Source: Sinorhizobium fredii
GTDB taxonomy: Bacteria; Pseudomonadota; Alphaproteobacteria; Rhizobiales; Rhizobiaceae
Length of the DNA stretch: 64,000 bases
Reading direction: 5' to 3'
Assembly: GCF_002944405.1 (NCBI RefSeq)
Contig: NZ_CP024307.1
Coordinates: 1-64,000, forward strand
Made by a program: the position numbers and the translations under genes. Under the pieces are notes generated by a model that saw only the letters and a list, made by a program, of their open reading frames with translations, did no database searches and was not told the DNA's origin. Shown here piece by piece: positions 19,342-27,748 of this stretch (its first letter is position 1; each line of letters starts with the position of its first letter).

Positions 19342-19376
19342 CAGCGACGGCCGGCCGGAGGAGCCGGCCGTCGCTG
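19342..19376 (+). terminator. Perfect 14-bp hairpin between binding-protein and ATPase genes
   Basis: CAGCGACGGCCGGC (19342-19355) and GCCGGCCGTCGCTG (19363-19376) are exact complements with a 7-base loop. No T run follows, so it is more likely an mRNA-stabilising or partial-attenuation structure that keeps the binding protein in excess over the ATPase. Confidence 0.7.
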
Positions 19377-19398
19377 ACCGGCAAGTGAGGAGGGTACC

Positions 19399-20940
19399 AT
19401 GACAGGGCTTCAAGAGGTCAGCCAGCGCCACGAGGGCGAGCTCGAGGCGGCCGTTGCGAAGGGCAAGCCGATCCTGGAACTGCGCGGCCTGCAGAAGAAC
19501 TACGGCGCCGTCCAGGCGCTGAAGCCCGCCACGATTACTTTCCTCTCCGGCGAGATCCACGCGATCGTCGGCGAAAACGGCGCCGGCAAGTCGACACTGA
19601 TCAAGCTCCTGACCGGCGTCATCCCGCGAACTGCCGGCGATGTGTTCTGGCAAGGCGAGCCGGTGCAGCTTTCGACACCCACGGAGGCGATCAGCCGCGG
19701 CATCAACGCCGTCCACCAGGAGGTGGTGCTCTGCCCGCATTTGAGCGTGGCGGCCAATATGTTCCTCGGCGACGAGATGAACAGCAACGGCCTGATGCGC
19801 AAGCGCGCCATGACCGATGCCGCCCAGGGCGTCCTCAACGATCTCGGCTTCAACTTGCCGGCCAATGCGACGCTCGGCAGCCTGACGATCGGCCAGCAGC
19901 AGTTGGTCGCGACCGCCCGCGCCGCCATGCGCGGCACCCGCTTCCTGATCTTCGACGAACCGACCGCCTATCTGACCCGGCAGGAATCCGCTCAGCTTTT
20001 CCGTCTCATTCGCCGGCTGCAGGGCGAAGGCGTCACCATCGTCTATATCAGCCACCGGCTGGAAGAAGTCTTCGAGCTTGCCGACCGCGTTTCGGTGTTG
20101 CGCGACGGCACCCATGTCGGCACCCGCGACATCTCGGAGACGAACGAGGCGGAACTGATCGCGCTGATGATCAACCGCACCATCGAGCAGATCTATCACA
20201 AGGAACAATTCGCCTTCGGGGAGACGATCGTCGAAGCGCGCGGCCTCTCCGGACCGGGCTTCAGCAACATATCGCTTTCGGTCCGCGCCGGCGAGATCGT
20301 CGGGCTCTACGGTCTGATCGGCGCCGGGCGCAGCGAATTCGCGCTCGGCCTCTATGGCCGCCATCCCCTCACCGCCGGAGAGGTGTACTGGCAGGGCCGC
20401 AAGGTCGAAATCGACAACGAGCGCAGGGCGATGGAGCTCGGCATCGCGCTCGCGCCGGAAAGCCGCCGCGACCAGGGCCTTTGCCTCAACCTGCCGATCG
20501 GCCTCAACATCAACCTGCCGGTCTTTCGCCGTTTGACGCGCGGGCTGACGATTAACCGGGCCGAGGAGGCCGCCAATGCCGATCGCCAGATCCGCGATCT
20601 GCAGATCAAGACGCCGTCGCGGCGGGTGCTGGCCTCCGCCATGTCCGGCGGCAACCAGCAGAAGATCGTCATCGGCAAATGGCTGAGCCACGGCGCGAAA
20701 CTCTTCATCTTCGACGAGCCGACCGTCGGCGTCGACGTCGGCACCAAGGCGGAAATCTACAGGCTGTTTGCACGGCTGCTGGAAAAGGGGGCGGGGATCA
20801 TCCTGATCTCCTCCTACCTGCCGGAAGTCTACGAGCTTGCCGACCGCCTGCACGTGTTCCGTCAAGGGCGGCTGGTGGCGAGCCATGATTACCGCGCCGC
20901 CAGCCACGAGGATGTCTTGGCGCAGGCGATTAACGCGTGA
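19399..20940 (+). CDS. Sugar ABC transporter ATP-binding protein (two nucleotide-binding domains)
   Basis: 513 residues, RbsA/MglA/XylG type. The first domain has Walker A GENGAGKST (residues 58-66), signature LTIGQQQLVA and Walker B FLIFDEPT. The second has a degenerate Walker A, GLIGAGRSE, with an intact SGGNQQK signature and LFIFDEPT; such asymmetry is normal for CUT2 importers. The ATG has GAGGAGGGT upstream. The ABC genes are ordered binding protein, ATPase, permease. Confidence 0.93.
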   Translation: MTGLQEVSQRHEGELEAAVAKGKPILELRGLQKNYGAVQALKPATITFLSGEIHAIVGENGAGKSTLIKLLTGVIPRTAGDVFWQGEPVQLSTPTEAISRGINAVHQEVVLCPHLSVAANMFLGDEMNSNGLMRKRAMTDAAQGVLNDLGFNLPANATLGSLTIGQQQLVATARAAMRGTRFLIFDEPTAYLTRQESAQLFRLIRRLQGEGVTIVYISHRLEEVFELADRVSVLRDGTHVGTRDISETNEAELIALMINRTIEQIYHKEQFAFGETIVEARGLSGPGFSNISLSVRAGEIVGLYGLIGAGRSEFALGLYGRHPLTAGEVYWQGRKVEIDNERRAMELGIALAPESRRDQGLCLNLPIGLNINLPVFRRLTRGLTINRAEEAANADRQIRDLQIKTPSRRVLASAMSGGNQQKIVIGKWLSHGAKLFIFDEPTVGVDVGTKAEIYRLFARLLEKGAGIILISSYLPEVYELADRLHVFRQGRLVASHDYRAASHEDVLAQAINA

Positions 20941-20977
20941 TCGATCCGAGAATTGGAAGGACTGCAGGGAGGGCAGA

Positions 20978-21955
20978 ATGAGTGTGGAAACGGTAGAAAG
21001 CAGCACAGGACCGACGCCGAAGCGAGGGGTCAGCATCCTGTTCGGACTGACGCTCCTCGGACTGCTGGTCGTCCTCTGGCTGCTCCTTGGCCTGGCGACG
21101 AGCGCCTTCTGGACCCCCAACAATATCAGCAACCTCCTGCGCCAGGGGGCGATGACGGCGATCCTGGCTGTCGGCCAGACTTTCGTGATCATCACCGCCG
21201 GCATCGATCTGTCGGTCGGCGCGGTCGTTGGCTTCACCAGCGTCATCGTCGCCTGGCTGCTGGCCGCCGGCGTACCGCTCTGGCTGGCGCTTGTCGCGAC
21301 GCTCTTGATCGGCGTGCTGATCGGCGCCTTTCACGCCTTCGGCATCGTCCGCATGGGCCTGCCGCCCTTCATCATCACGCTTGCGACGCTGACGTCGCTG
21401 CGCGGCATCGGCCTCCTGATCACCAACGGTTCGACAATCTCGATCACCAACGAGGCCTTCACCAATTTCTCGCGTGCCGATTTCCTCGGCGTTCCGAGCC
21501 TGTTCTGGATGGTCATCTTTGTCGCCGTCCCCGCCTATGTCTTCCTGCATCTGAGCCGCTTCGGCCGCTATCTTTTCGCCGTCGGCTCGAACAGCGAAGC
21601 GGCGCGTCTTTCCGGCGTCAATGTCAACCGGACGATCTATCTCGCCTATATTCTCTCTTCGACTTGCGCCGCCTTTGTCGGCCTGCTGCTCGCCTCGCGC
21701 ATCGGCATCGGCAACGCCACGCAGGCCGAAGGCTGGGAATTGCAGGCGATCGCCTCGTCGGTCATCGGCGGCACCAGCCTTTTCGGCGCCGTCGGCTCGG
21801 TGCACGGGCCGCTGCTCGGCGCCTTCATCCTGGCGACGATCAACAACGGCGCCAATCTGTTGAACGTCAACTCCTTCTGGCAACGCATCATTACCGGCGT
21901 GCTGATCATCGTGATCGTCTATTTCGACCAGCTCCGGCGCCGGGGCTCGCGTTGA
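20978..21955 (+). CDS. Sugar ABC transporter permease (CUT2 family)
   Basis: 325 residues with about nine or ten hydrophobic helices, BPD_transp_2 family. The conserved FVIITAGIDLSVGAVVGFTS and the later GTSLFGAVGSVHGPLLGAF are typical of RbsC-like permeases. The ATG at 20978 follows GGGAGGGCAG; a longer in-frame reading inside the ATPase gene is rejected because its N-terminus is not membrane-like. It forms the channel as a homodimer. Followed by the dehydrogenase 43 bases later. Confidence 0.92.
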   Translation: MSVETVESSTGPTPKRGVSILFGLTLLGLLVVLWLLLGLATSAFWTPNNISNLLRQGAMTAILAVGQTFVIITAGIDLSVGAVVGFTSVIVAWLLAAGVPLWLALVATLLIGVLIGAFHAFGIVRMGLPPFIITLATLTSLRGIGLLITNGSTISITNEAFTNFSRADFLGVPSLFWMVIFVAVPAYVFLHLSRFGRYLFAVGSNSEAARLSGVNVNRTIYLAYILSSTCAAFVGLLLASRIGIGNATQAEGWELQAIASSVIGGTSLFGAVGSVHGPLLGAFILATINNGANLLNVNSFWQRIITGVLIIVIVYFDQLRRRGSR

Positions 21956-21998
21956 ACGGCGCGAACTGGTCATTGGCAATCGACATGGGGGAAGCGTC

Positions 21999-23021
21999 AT
22001 GAAGGCTGTCGTTTGTGCGGAGCCCGGTCGTTTGGAAGTCGCCGATCGGCCCCGGCCGGCGCCGCCGCCTGAGGGTTGGGCCCGCCTCGCGGTCAACAGC
22101 GTCGGCATTTGCGGCACCGACTATCATATCTTCGAAGGCAAGCACCCCTTCCTCGAATATCCGCGCGTCATGGGCCACGAGATTTCCGCGACCGTCCTTG
22201 AGGCCGACACGGCTTCCCGACTCGCCCCCGGAACGCTGGTGGTCGTCAATCCCTATATCTCCTGCGGGACCTGCATTGCCTGCCGGAGGGGGAAGCCCAA
22301 TTGCTGCACGGCGATCCGGGTTCTCGGCGTCCACACCGACGGCGCCTTCTGCGAAGAAATCCTCATGCCGGAGAAGAACCTCTATCCGGCGACCGGTCTT
22401 TCTCCCGAAGCCGCCGCGACGGTGGAATTCCTGGCGATCGGCGCCCATGCGGTGAGACGATCCGGCGTGGCGCCCGGTGCCCGCTCCCTGGTGATCGGCG
22501 CCGGCCCGATCGGCCTCGGAACGGCGATCTTTTCGCGGATCACCGGGCACGAGGTGGCGCTTCTCGATACCAGTGCCGAGCGGCTGGCTTTCGCCGTGGA
22601 CGAGCTCGGCTTTTCGGGCGGCCTCCTCGCCGGTGAGGGACTGGAAAGGGCAATTGCCGAAGCCACGGATGGTGACGGTTTCGACGTCGTCTTCGACGCC
22701 ACCGGCAATGCCGCGTCGATGGAACGGTCCTTTGCCCATGTCGCCCATGGCGGGACGCTCGTCTTCGTCAGCGTGGTGAAGAACGACATCCGCTTCTCCG
22801 ATCCGGAATTCCACAAGCGCGAGATGACGCTGGTGGCGAGCCGCAATGCGACGCGGGAAGATTTCGACCACGTCATCGCCTCGATCGGCACGGGCCTGGT
22901 GGCGGTGGACAAGCTCATCACCCACAGGACGACCCTCGACCGATGCGTCGACGACCTGCCGCGTTGGGCGCATGACAAGGCCGGCCTTGTGAAGGCAATC
23001 GTCACGGTCGCTGCCGCATGA
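21999..23021 (+). CDS. Zinc-dependent medium-chain alcohol/polyol dehydrogenase
   Basis: 340 residues. Catalytic zinc ligands are Cys38 (GICGTD), His60 and Glu61 (GHE); structural zinc is held by Cys89, Cys92, Cys95 and Cys103. The Rossmann loop is VIGAGPIGLGTAI near residue 163, with Asp (LLDTSAERL) pointing to NAD+. Related enzymes oxidise L-galactonate, L-idonate or threonine. In this operon it could oxidise a 2-keto-3-deoxy acid or the sugar itself; I cannot choose. The stop overlaps the next start (ATGA). Confidence 0.87.
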   Translation: MKAVVCAEPGRLEVADRPRPAPPPEGWARLAVNSVGICGTDYHIFEGKHPFLEYPRVMGHEISATVLEADTASRLAPGTLVVVNPYISCGTCIACRRGKPNCCTAIRVLGVHTDGAFCEEILMPEKNLYPATGLSPEAAATVEFLAIGAHAVRRSGVAPGARSLVIGAGPIGLGTAIFSRITGHEVALLDTSAERLAFAVDELGFSGGLLAGEGLERAIAEATDGDGFDVVFDATGNAASMERSFAHVAHGGTLVFVSVVKNDIRFSDPEFHKREMTLVASRNATREDFDHVIASIGTGLVAVDKLITHRTTLDRCVDDLPRWAHDKAGLVKAIVTVAAA

Positions 23022-23854
23022 GCTTCATCGACGCCCACCAGCACTACTGGACGCTCGGTCTCGGCCACAATGACTGGCCTGGCCCAGATCTCGAACCGAT
23101 CTTCCGCGACTTCGGACCTGACGATCTGAGGCCTCATCTCAGCGCCGCAGGCATCAACCGGACGGTTCTCGTCCAGGCGGCGCCGAATGTCGCCGAGACC
23201 GGGTTCCTGCTCGAAATCGCCGCGCGCGAGGAGACGGTCGCGGCGGTGGTCGGCTGGGTCGATATTCTAGCGGCCGACGCCCGCTCCGAGCTTCGGCGAC
23301 TGAAAACACATCCGAAGTTCAAGGGCATCCGGCCGATGCTGCAGAGCATCGATGAAACTGCCTGGATCCTGCGGCCGGAGGCGATCGCCATACTCGAAAT
23401 GCTGCCGCAGCTGGACCTCCGTTTCGACGCGCTCATCCAGCCGCGCCATCTGCCGGTCGTCGCCGCCCTCGCCGACCGCCTGCCGGATCTCGCCATCGTC
23501 GTCGATCACGGCGCCAAGCCGTTCATTGCCGAAGGCCGGCTCGAACCCTGGCGAAGCGACATGGCGGCGCTCGCCCGCCGCCCGAATGTGTACGTCAAGC
23601 TCTCTGGACTTGTGACGGAAGCCGGCGGACGCTGGTCGGTCGAGCGCTTGCGGCCCTATGCCGTCCATCTTCTCGACATGTTTGGTGCCGACCGGGTGAT
23701 GTTCGGCAGCGATTGGCCGGTTGTATTGCTCGATGCCGACTACGCCGAGTGGTTTGCCGCTGCTCAAGCGTTGACCGCAAGCTGCACGGAAGCGGAGCGA
23801 CAGGCGATTTTCCTGGGGACGGCAGCCCGTTTTTACGGAATTTCCGCGGCCTGA
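23018..23854 (+). CDS. COG3618-type amidohydrolase, probable sugar-lactone hydrolase
   Basis: 278 residues, TIM-barrel metal hydrolase. The N-terminal HxH motif is FIDAHQHYW (His7, His9), with VVDHGAKPF mid-protein and FGSDWPV near residue 230. This branch contains L-fucono-1,5-lactonase and L-rhamnono-lactonase, which fits the preceding aldose dehydrogenase (lactone producer) and aldonate dehydratase (consumer). Overlap with the dehydrogenase gene shows translational coupling. It is the last gene of the sugar block. Confidence 0.85.
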   Translation: MSFIDAHQHYWTLGLGHNDWPGPDLEPIFRDFGPDDLRPHLSAAGINRTVLVQAAPNVAETGFLLEIAAREETVAAVVGWVDILAADARSELRRLKTHPKFKGIRPMLQSIDETAWILRPEAIAILEMLPQLDLRFDALIQPRHLPVVAALADRLPDLAIVVDHGAKPFIAEGRLEPWRSDMAALARRPNVYVKLSGLVTEAGGRWSVERLRPYAVHLLDMFGADRVMFGSDWPVVLLDADYAEWFAAAQALTASCTEAERQAIFLGTAARFYGISAA

Positions 23855-23954
23855 GGTACGAACGTCATAGCGCGACAGGCCCGCGCAATGTTATCTCAAT
23901 AAATTAGTAATATGAATTCCCTCGGAACTTGCCCTAAAAACGAGGGGGTACTGT

Positions 23955-23970
23955 TTGTTGCACTGCACAA
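23955..23970. promoter_or_regulatory. TGCA-rich palindrome upstream of phaZ, possible PhaR site
   Basis: TTGTTGCACTGCACAA lies 110 bases before phaZ, with complementary ends TTGT and ACAA around repeated TGC/GCA units. PhaR-type regulators of polyhydroxybutyrate genes bind TGC-rich sequences; assignment here is by resemblance and location. Confidence 0.4.
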
Positions 23971-24080
23971 GAAAAGTGGTAGTCTGAAAGCGATTGCGGA
24001 CCACCAAGACAAACACTCGCAAGGCTTGCGTCGGACCTGGGAGCGGCGCCGGATCGATTGAAACAAGGGGTACGCGTCCC

Positions 24081-25355
24081 ATGTTCTACCAGCTCTACGA
24101 AATGAACCATGCCATGATGGCCCCATGGCGCACGGCGGCGGACGCCATGCGGCTGGCCTTCAAGAATCCGATGAACCCGGTCTCGCACACCTATTTCGGC
24201 CGCGCCGCGGCGGCAGGGCTGGAAGTCTTCGAACGCGCCACGCGGCGCTATGGTAAGCCGGAATTCGGCCTGCCCGAGACGGTCGTCGACGGCCAGCCTG
24301 TGCCGGTCCGCGAGAAGATCGTCTGGCGGGCGCCCTTCTGCAACCTCATCCATTTCGAACGGTCGCTGCCGAAGGGAAGGACGCCGGACCCGAAGGTGCT
24401 GCTCGTCGCACCCATGTCCGGCCACTACTCGACCTTGCTGCGCGGCACGGTCGAAGCGCTTCTGCCGCATTCGGACATCTACATCACGGACTGGCTGGAT
24501 GCCCGCATGGTGCCGCTCAGCGAAGGCACTTTCGATCTCGACGATTACATCGACTACGTCATCCAGATCCTGCATCACCTCGGACCCGATACCCATGTGA
24601 TCGGCGTCTGCCAGCCGGCCGTGCCGGTTCTCGCCGCGGTCGCTTTGATGGAGGCGGAGAACGACCCGCTCTCGCCCGCGTCGATGACGCTGATGGGTGG
24701 ACCGATCGATACCCGCATCAACCCGACCGCCGTCAATCAGCTGGCCGAGCAGCGGCCGGTCGACTGGTTCCGCGACAATGTCATCATGCCGGTGCCATGG
24801 CCGCAACCGGGCTTCATGCGCATGGTCTATCCGGGCTTCCTTCAGCTTTCGGGCTTCATGTCGATGAATCTCGACCGCCATCTGGTCGCCCACAAGGAGT
24901 TCTTCGCCCATCTCGTCAAGAACGATGGCGATGCCGCCGACAAGCACCGCGACTTCTACGACGAATATCTCGCGGTCATGGATCTCACCGCGGAATTCTA
25001 CCTGCAGACAGTGCAGGTGGTGTTCATGCAGCATGCCTTGCCGAAGGGAGAAATGATGCATCGCGGCAAGCGCGTCGATCCGACGGCGATCCGCAAGGTG
25101 GCGCTGCTGACGGTCGAGGGCGAGAACGACGACATTTCCGGCGTCGGCCAGACCCAGGCGGCGCAGACGATCTGCACCAACATTCCGGAGCACATGCGTC
25201 AGCACTACATGCAGCCGGACGTCGGGCACTACGGCGTCTTCAACGGCTCTCGCTTCCGCGGCGAGATCGCACCGCGCATCGTCGCCTTCCAGCGCGAGCA
25301 TTCGCGCCACTCGAGGCCAGTGAAGCAGATCATCAAGGGAGGCAAATCGGCCTAG
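24081..25355 (+). CDS. phaZ: Intracellular poly(3-hydroxybutyrate) depolymerase
   Basis: 424 residues, PhaZ1 type. It mobilises cytoplasmic PHB granules by a cysteine-dependent alpha/beta hydrolase mechanism: the lipase-box-like IGVCQPAVPVLAAV places the nucleophile at Cys177, and the conserved GVFNGSRFRGEIAP segment follows the likely His near residue 390 (DVGHYG). No signal peptide. The start ATG at 24081 has AAGGGG ten bases before it and matches the usual MFYQLYEMNHA N-terminus; a longer reading from 23994 is unlikely. Monocistronic, with its own upstream region. Confidence 0.92.
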   Translation: MFYQLYEMNHAMMAPWRTAADAMRLAFKNPMNPVSHTYFGRAAAAGLEVFERATRRYGKPEFGLPETVVDGQPVPVREKIVWRAPFCNLIHFERSLPKGRTPDPKVLLVAPMSGHYSTLLRGTVEALLPHSDIYITDWLDARMVPLSEGTFDLDDYIDYVIQILHHLGPDTHVIGVCQPAVPVLAAVALMEAENDPLSPASMTLMGGPIDTRINPTAVNQLAEQRPVDWFRDNVIMPVPWPQPGFMRMVYPGFLQLSGFMSMNLDRHLVAHKEFFAHLVKNDGDAADKHRDFYDEYLAVMDLTAEFYLQTVQVVFMQHALPKGEMMHRGKRVDPTAIRKVALLTVEGENDDISGVGQTQAAQTICTNIPEHMRQHYMQPDVGHYGVFNGSRFRGEIAPRIVAFQREHSRHSRPVKQIIKGGKSA

Positions 25356-25393
25356 CTCCACCTGACGCGGGCTTTTCGACCGCGGCCTAAAGC

Positions 25394-25424
25394 ATCCTGA
25401 GGCGGCGATTTGCTGCCGCAGGAT
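25394..25424 (+). repeat. Stem-loop downstream of phaZ
   Basis: ATCCTG (25394-25399) pairs with CAGGAT (25419-25424), with further partial pairing of GGCGGC and GCTGCC. No T run follows; it may be a weak terminator or a small intergenic repeat. Confidence 0.45.
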
Positions 25425-25536
25425 CAAGGGTTTGTCCGATTCCCATCCGGCGCATCTTGCAGTCATCTCCTGCCTTTCCCACATCGTTTTCATCGGGCCG
25501 CAACGGGCGGTCCGCTGACTGCGAGGAATACTGACG

Positions 25537-25956
25537 ATGAACCAATCTGCATTGATCCGTCCGGACTGGACGCCTGCGACCATTGCATTGATGGTGCTCG
25601 GTTTCGTGGTGTTCTGGCCGCTCGGCCTGGCGATGCTCGCTTACATCCTCTTCGGCGACAAGCTGAAGACCTTCAAGAAGGACGCCAACGACAGCGTGGA
25701 CCGCATGTGCGCCGGCTTCCGCCGGAGCAATCGTGGCCATTGGGCCCACCATCGGACCGGCAATGTCGCCTTCGACGACTGGCGCGAGGCGGAACTTGCG
25801 CGTCTCGACGAGGAACGCCGCAAGCTGGACGAGATGCGCGAGGAATTCGACGCCTATGTCCGCGAGCTCCGGCGCGCCAAGGACCAGGAGGAATTCGACC
25901 GCTTCATGCGCGAGCGCAAGAACGGCCGCCCCGGCCCGGCACCAGAGACCGCCTGA
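25537..25956 (+). CDS. DUF2852 small membrane protein
   Basis: 139 residues. A hydrophobic stretch at about residues 13-40 (ATIALMVLGFVVFWPLGLAM) gives one or two membrane passes; the cytoplasmic remainder is highly charged and likely forms a coiled coil from about 85 to 125 (LARLDEERRKLDEMREEFDA). The DUF2852 family is common in rhizobia and has no known function. GAGGAA precedes the ATG. It stands alone between phaZ and a repeat-rich intergenic region. Confidence 0.8.
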   Translation: MNQSALIRPDWTPATIALMVLGFVVFWPLGLAMLAYILFGDKLKTFKKDANDSVDRMCAGFRRSNRGHWAHHRTGNVAFDDWREAELARLDEERRKLDEMREEFDAYVRELRRAKDQEEFDRFMRERKNGRPGPAPETA

Positions 25957-25971
25957 TTGACAGGAATGGCA

Positions 25972-25999
25972 TCCCGGCGTTTCACATGAAACGCCGGGA
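25972..25999. terminator. Perfect 13-bp palindrome after the DUF2852 gene
   Basis: TCCCGGCGTTTCA (25972-25984) and TGAAACGCCGGGA (25987-25999) are exact complements with a CA spacer. It resembles a terminator stem but lacks a T run. Its centre, TTTCACATGAAA, is one base from the parS core. Confidence 0.5.
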
Positions 26000-26100
26000 C
26001 TACAGCGCCGCGCGTCCTATCAGACGCCGCAAAGGTCGCTGTAGCACTTTGAATTGCTGCATGTATCCATAAATCGAGGTCGATCTAAGGACACATGCAG
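26000..26100. repeat. Two-stem-loop intergenic repeat (Sinorhizobium type)
   Basis: CTACAGCG (26000-26007) pairs with CGCTGTAG (26037-26044), and CTGCATGT (26057-26064) with ACATGCAG (26093-26100); GCGTCCTATCAGACGC is nested in the first stem. From memory, sequences very like this recur between genes in S. meliloti. It fills the space upstream of the metalloprotease gene. Confidence 0.7.
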
Positions 26101-26142
26101 TAGGCAGCTGCCAGCGGACGGCGAATCGGCTAGAAAGGCCTC

Positions 26143-26898
26143 ATGTTTCCCTCCTTCAAGCGCCGCCGCGGCAGTGAAACGCGCCCCGATATCACGCGTG
26201 ACATCGAGGTGGCCGGCAAGCGTCTTCCCTTGACCATCCGCCAGAACGCACGCGCGACACGGATGACCTTGCGCATCGAGCCCGGCGGGCGCGCCCTGAA
26301 ACTCACCGTTCCCGAAGGTCTGCCGGAGCGCGAGGTCAGCGCATTTCTCAGCCGCCATCAGGGCTGGCTGATGACCAAACTCGCGCGCTTCTCCGGCGAA
26401 AGCGAGCTCGAAGACGGCGGAACCATCTTCATCCGCGGCGTCGCCCATCGCATCGAGAGGACCGGCCGGATTCGCGGCCTTACAGAGCCCGTCATCGTCG
26501 ACGATGAGGCGGTGTTGCGGGTCGGCGGCGCGGAGGAGCACCTGCGCCGGCGGATTGCCGACTACCTGAAGAAGGAGGCGCGCCTCGAATTGGAGCGCCT
26601 CGTCGCCGTCTATGCCGGCCGAATCGGCCGCCGCGTCCGGTCGTTGAGCCTCAAGGACACCCGCAGCCGCTGGGGCTCCTGCTCCGCCGAAGGTGACTTG
26701 AGCTTTTCCTGGCGCATTGCCATGGCGCCGCCGAAGGTGATCGCCTATCTCGCCGCCCACGAGGTCGCCCATCTTGAGGAGATGAACCACGGCCCCGATT
26801 TCTGGGCGCTGTGCGAAAGGCTCTGCGCGGATACCAACGAGGCCAGGCGCTGGCTGAAGCGCAACGGCACCATGCTGCACTCCATCGATTTCGGCTAA
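26143..26898 (+). CDS. YgjP/DUF45 family zinc metalloprotease
   Basis: 251 residues. The gluzincin-like motif HEVAH lies at 206-210 with a third ligand at His216 (NHGPDFW); the family signature RSRWGSCSAEGDLSFSWR is at 175-191. The domain is related to the UTP pyrophosphatase/WLM group and its substrate in bacteria is uncertain. No signal or membrane segment, so cytoplasmic. Weak ribosome site (AAGG) before the ATG. Precedes trpF by 175 bases; no functional link is evident. Confidence 0.88.
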   Translation: MFPSFKRRRGSETRPDITRDIEVAGKRLPLTIRQNARATRMTLRIEPGGRALKLTVPEGLPEREVSAFLSRHQGWLMTKLARFSGESELEDGGTIFIRGVAHRIERTGRIRGLTEPVIVDDEAVLRVGGAEEHLRRRIADYLKKEARLELERLVAVYAGRIGRRVRSLSLKDTRSRWGSCSAEGDLSFSWRIAMAPPKVIAYLAAHEVAHLEEMNHGPDFWALCERLCADTNEARRWLKRNGTMLHSIDFG

Positions 26899-27073
26899 GT
26901 TCACGGTTGAGTTTGGCCGATGGTGACGAGAGACGGGGACTGGACGGTGCGGACAACCGCCGAAACTGAAGTAAGCCCGACTGAAAACGCCCGGCCAAAG
27001 TCTCTTAGGATGACGCGCTGCAGAGCAACGGTTTTGCTCGACTCGGACGGTATTTCGTGCAAGGTCGCTTGCC

Positions 27074-27748
27074 ATGAAAACGGAAGTGAAAATATGTGGA
27101 CTGAAGACCGCGGAGGCGGCGGAGCATGCCGTGGCGCTCGGGGCCACGCATATCGGCTTCATCTTCTTTCCCAAGAGTCCGCGCAACATCGAGCCTGACG
27201 ACGCCGGCCGGGTGGCCGAACGTGTTCGCGGCCGCGCGAAGATCGTCGCCGTCACCGTGAATGCCGACAATGACGATCTCGACGAGATCGTGTCCGCGCT
27301 GAAGCCCGACATCCTGCAGCTTCACGGCTCCGAAGATCCGGACAGGGTTCTGACGATCAAGGCGATCTACGGCCTGCCGATCATGAAGGCGCTGTCGATC
27401 CGCGATGCCTCGGATCTCGAAAGGATCGATGCCTATGTCGGCATCGTCGATCGCTTCCTTCTCGATGCTAAGCCGCCGGCCGGGTCCGAACTACCCGGAG
27501 GCAATGGTGTCTCTTTCGACTGGAGGCTGCTCGACGCGCTTGACGGGAGCGTCGATTACATGCTTTCCGGTGGACTGAATGCGGAAAATATCGGCGAGGC
27601 TCTTGCGCTGACCGGCGCCAGCGCCGTCGATATATCCTCCGGGGTGGAGAGCGCCCCGGGTGTCAAGGATTTGAAGCTCATGGATGCATTTTTCGGCGGT
27701 GTCCGACGCGCCGAAGCCGTAGTGCCACGATCAGGGAGCAGGACGTGA
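27074..27748 (+). CDS. trpF: Phosphoribosylanthranilate isomerase
   Basis: 224 residues, TIM barrel. It converts N-(5-phosphoribosyl)anthranilate to CdRP in tryptophan synthesis. KICGLKTAE carries the catalytic Cys8 near the N-terminus; [20 protein letters not shown], the catalytic Asp in FLLDAKPP, and [11 protein letters not shown] follow in order. The C-terminus overlaps trpB. The 175-base upstream region shows no Trp-rich leader peptide, so attenuation is not apparent here. Separate trpF, as in other rhizobia, rather than fused to trpC. Confidence 0.95.
   Translation: MKTEVKICGLKTAEAAEHAVALGATHIGFIFFPKSPRNIEPDDAGRVAERVRGRAKIVAVTVNADNDDLDEIVSALKPDILQLHGSEDPDRVLTIKAIYGLPIMKALSIRDASDLERIDAYVGIVDRFLLDAKPPAGSELPGGNGVSFDWRLLDALDGSVDYMLSGGLNAENIGEALALTGASAVDISSGVESAPGVKDLKLMDAFFGGVRRAEAVVPRSGSRT

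Noticed and set aside
25979..25994. CGTTTCACATGAAACG as a third parS
   Set aside because: Only 13/16, with the central CG of the core changed; it is the middle of a longer perfect stem, so a hairpin is more likely.
26899..27073. Trp leader peptide/attenuator before trpF
   Set aside because: The only short frame here has a single Trp codon and there is no terminator-antiterminator pair.
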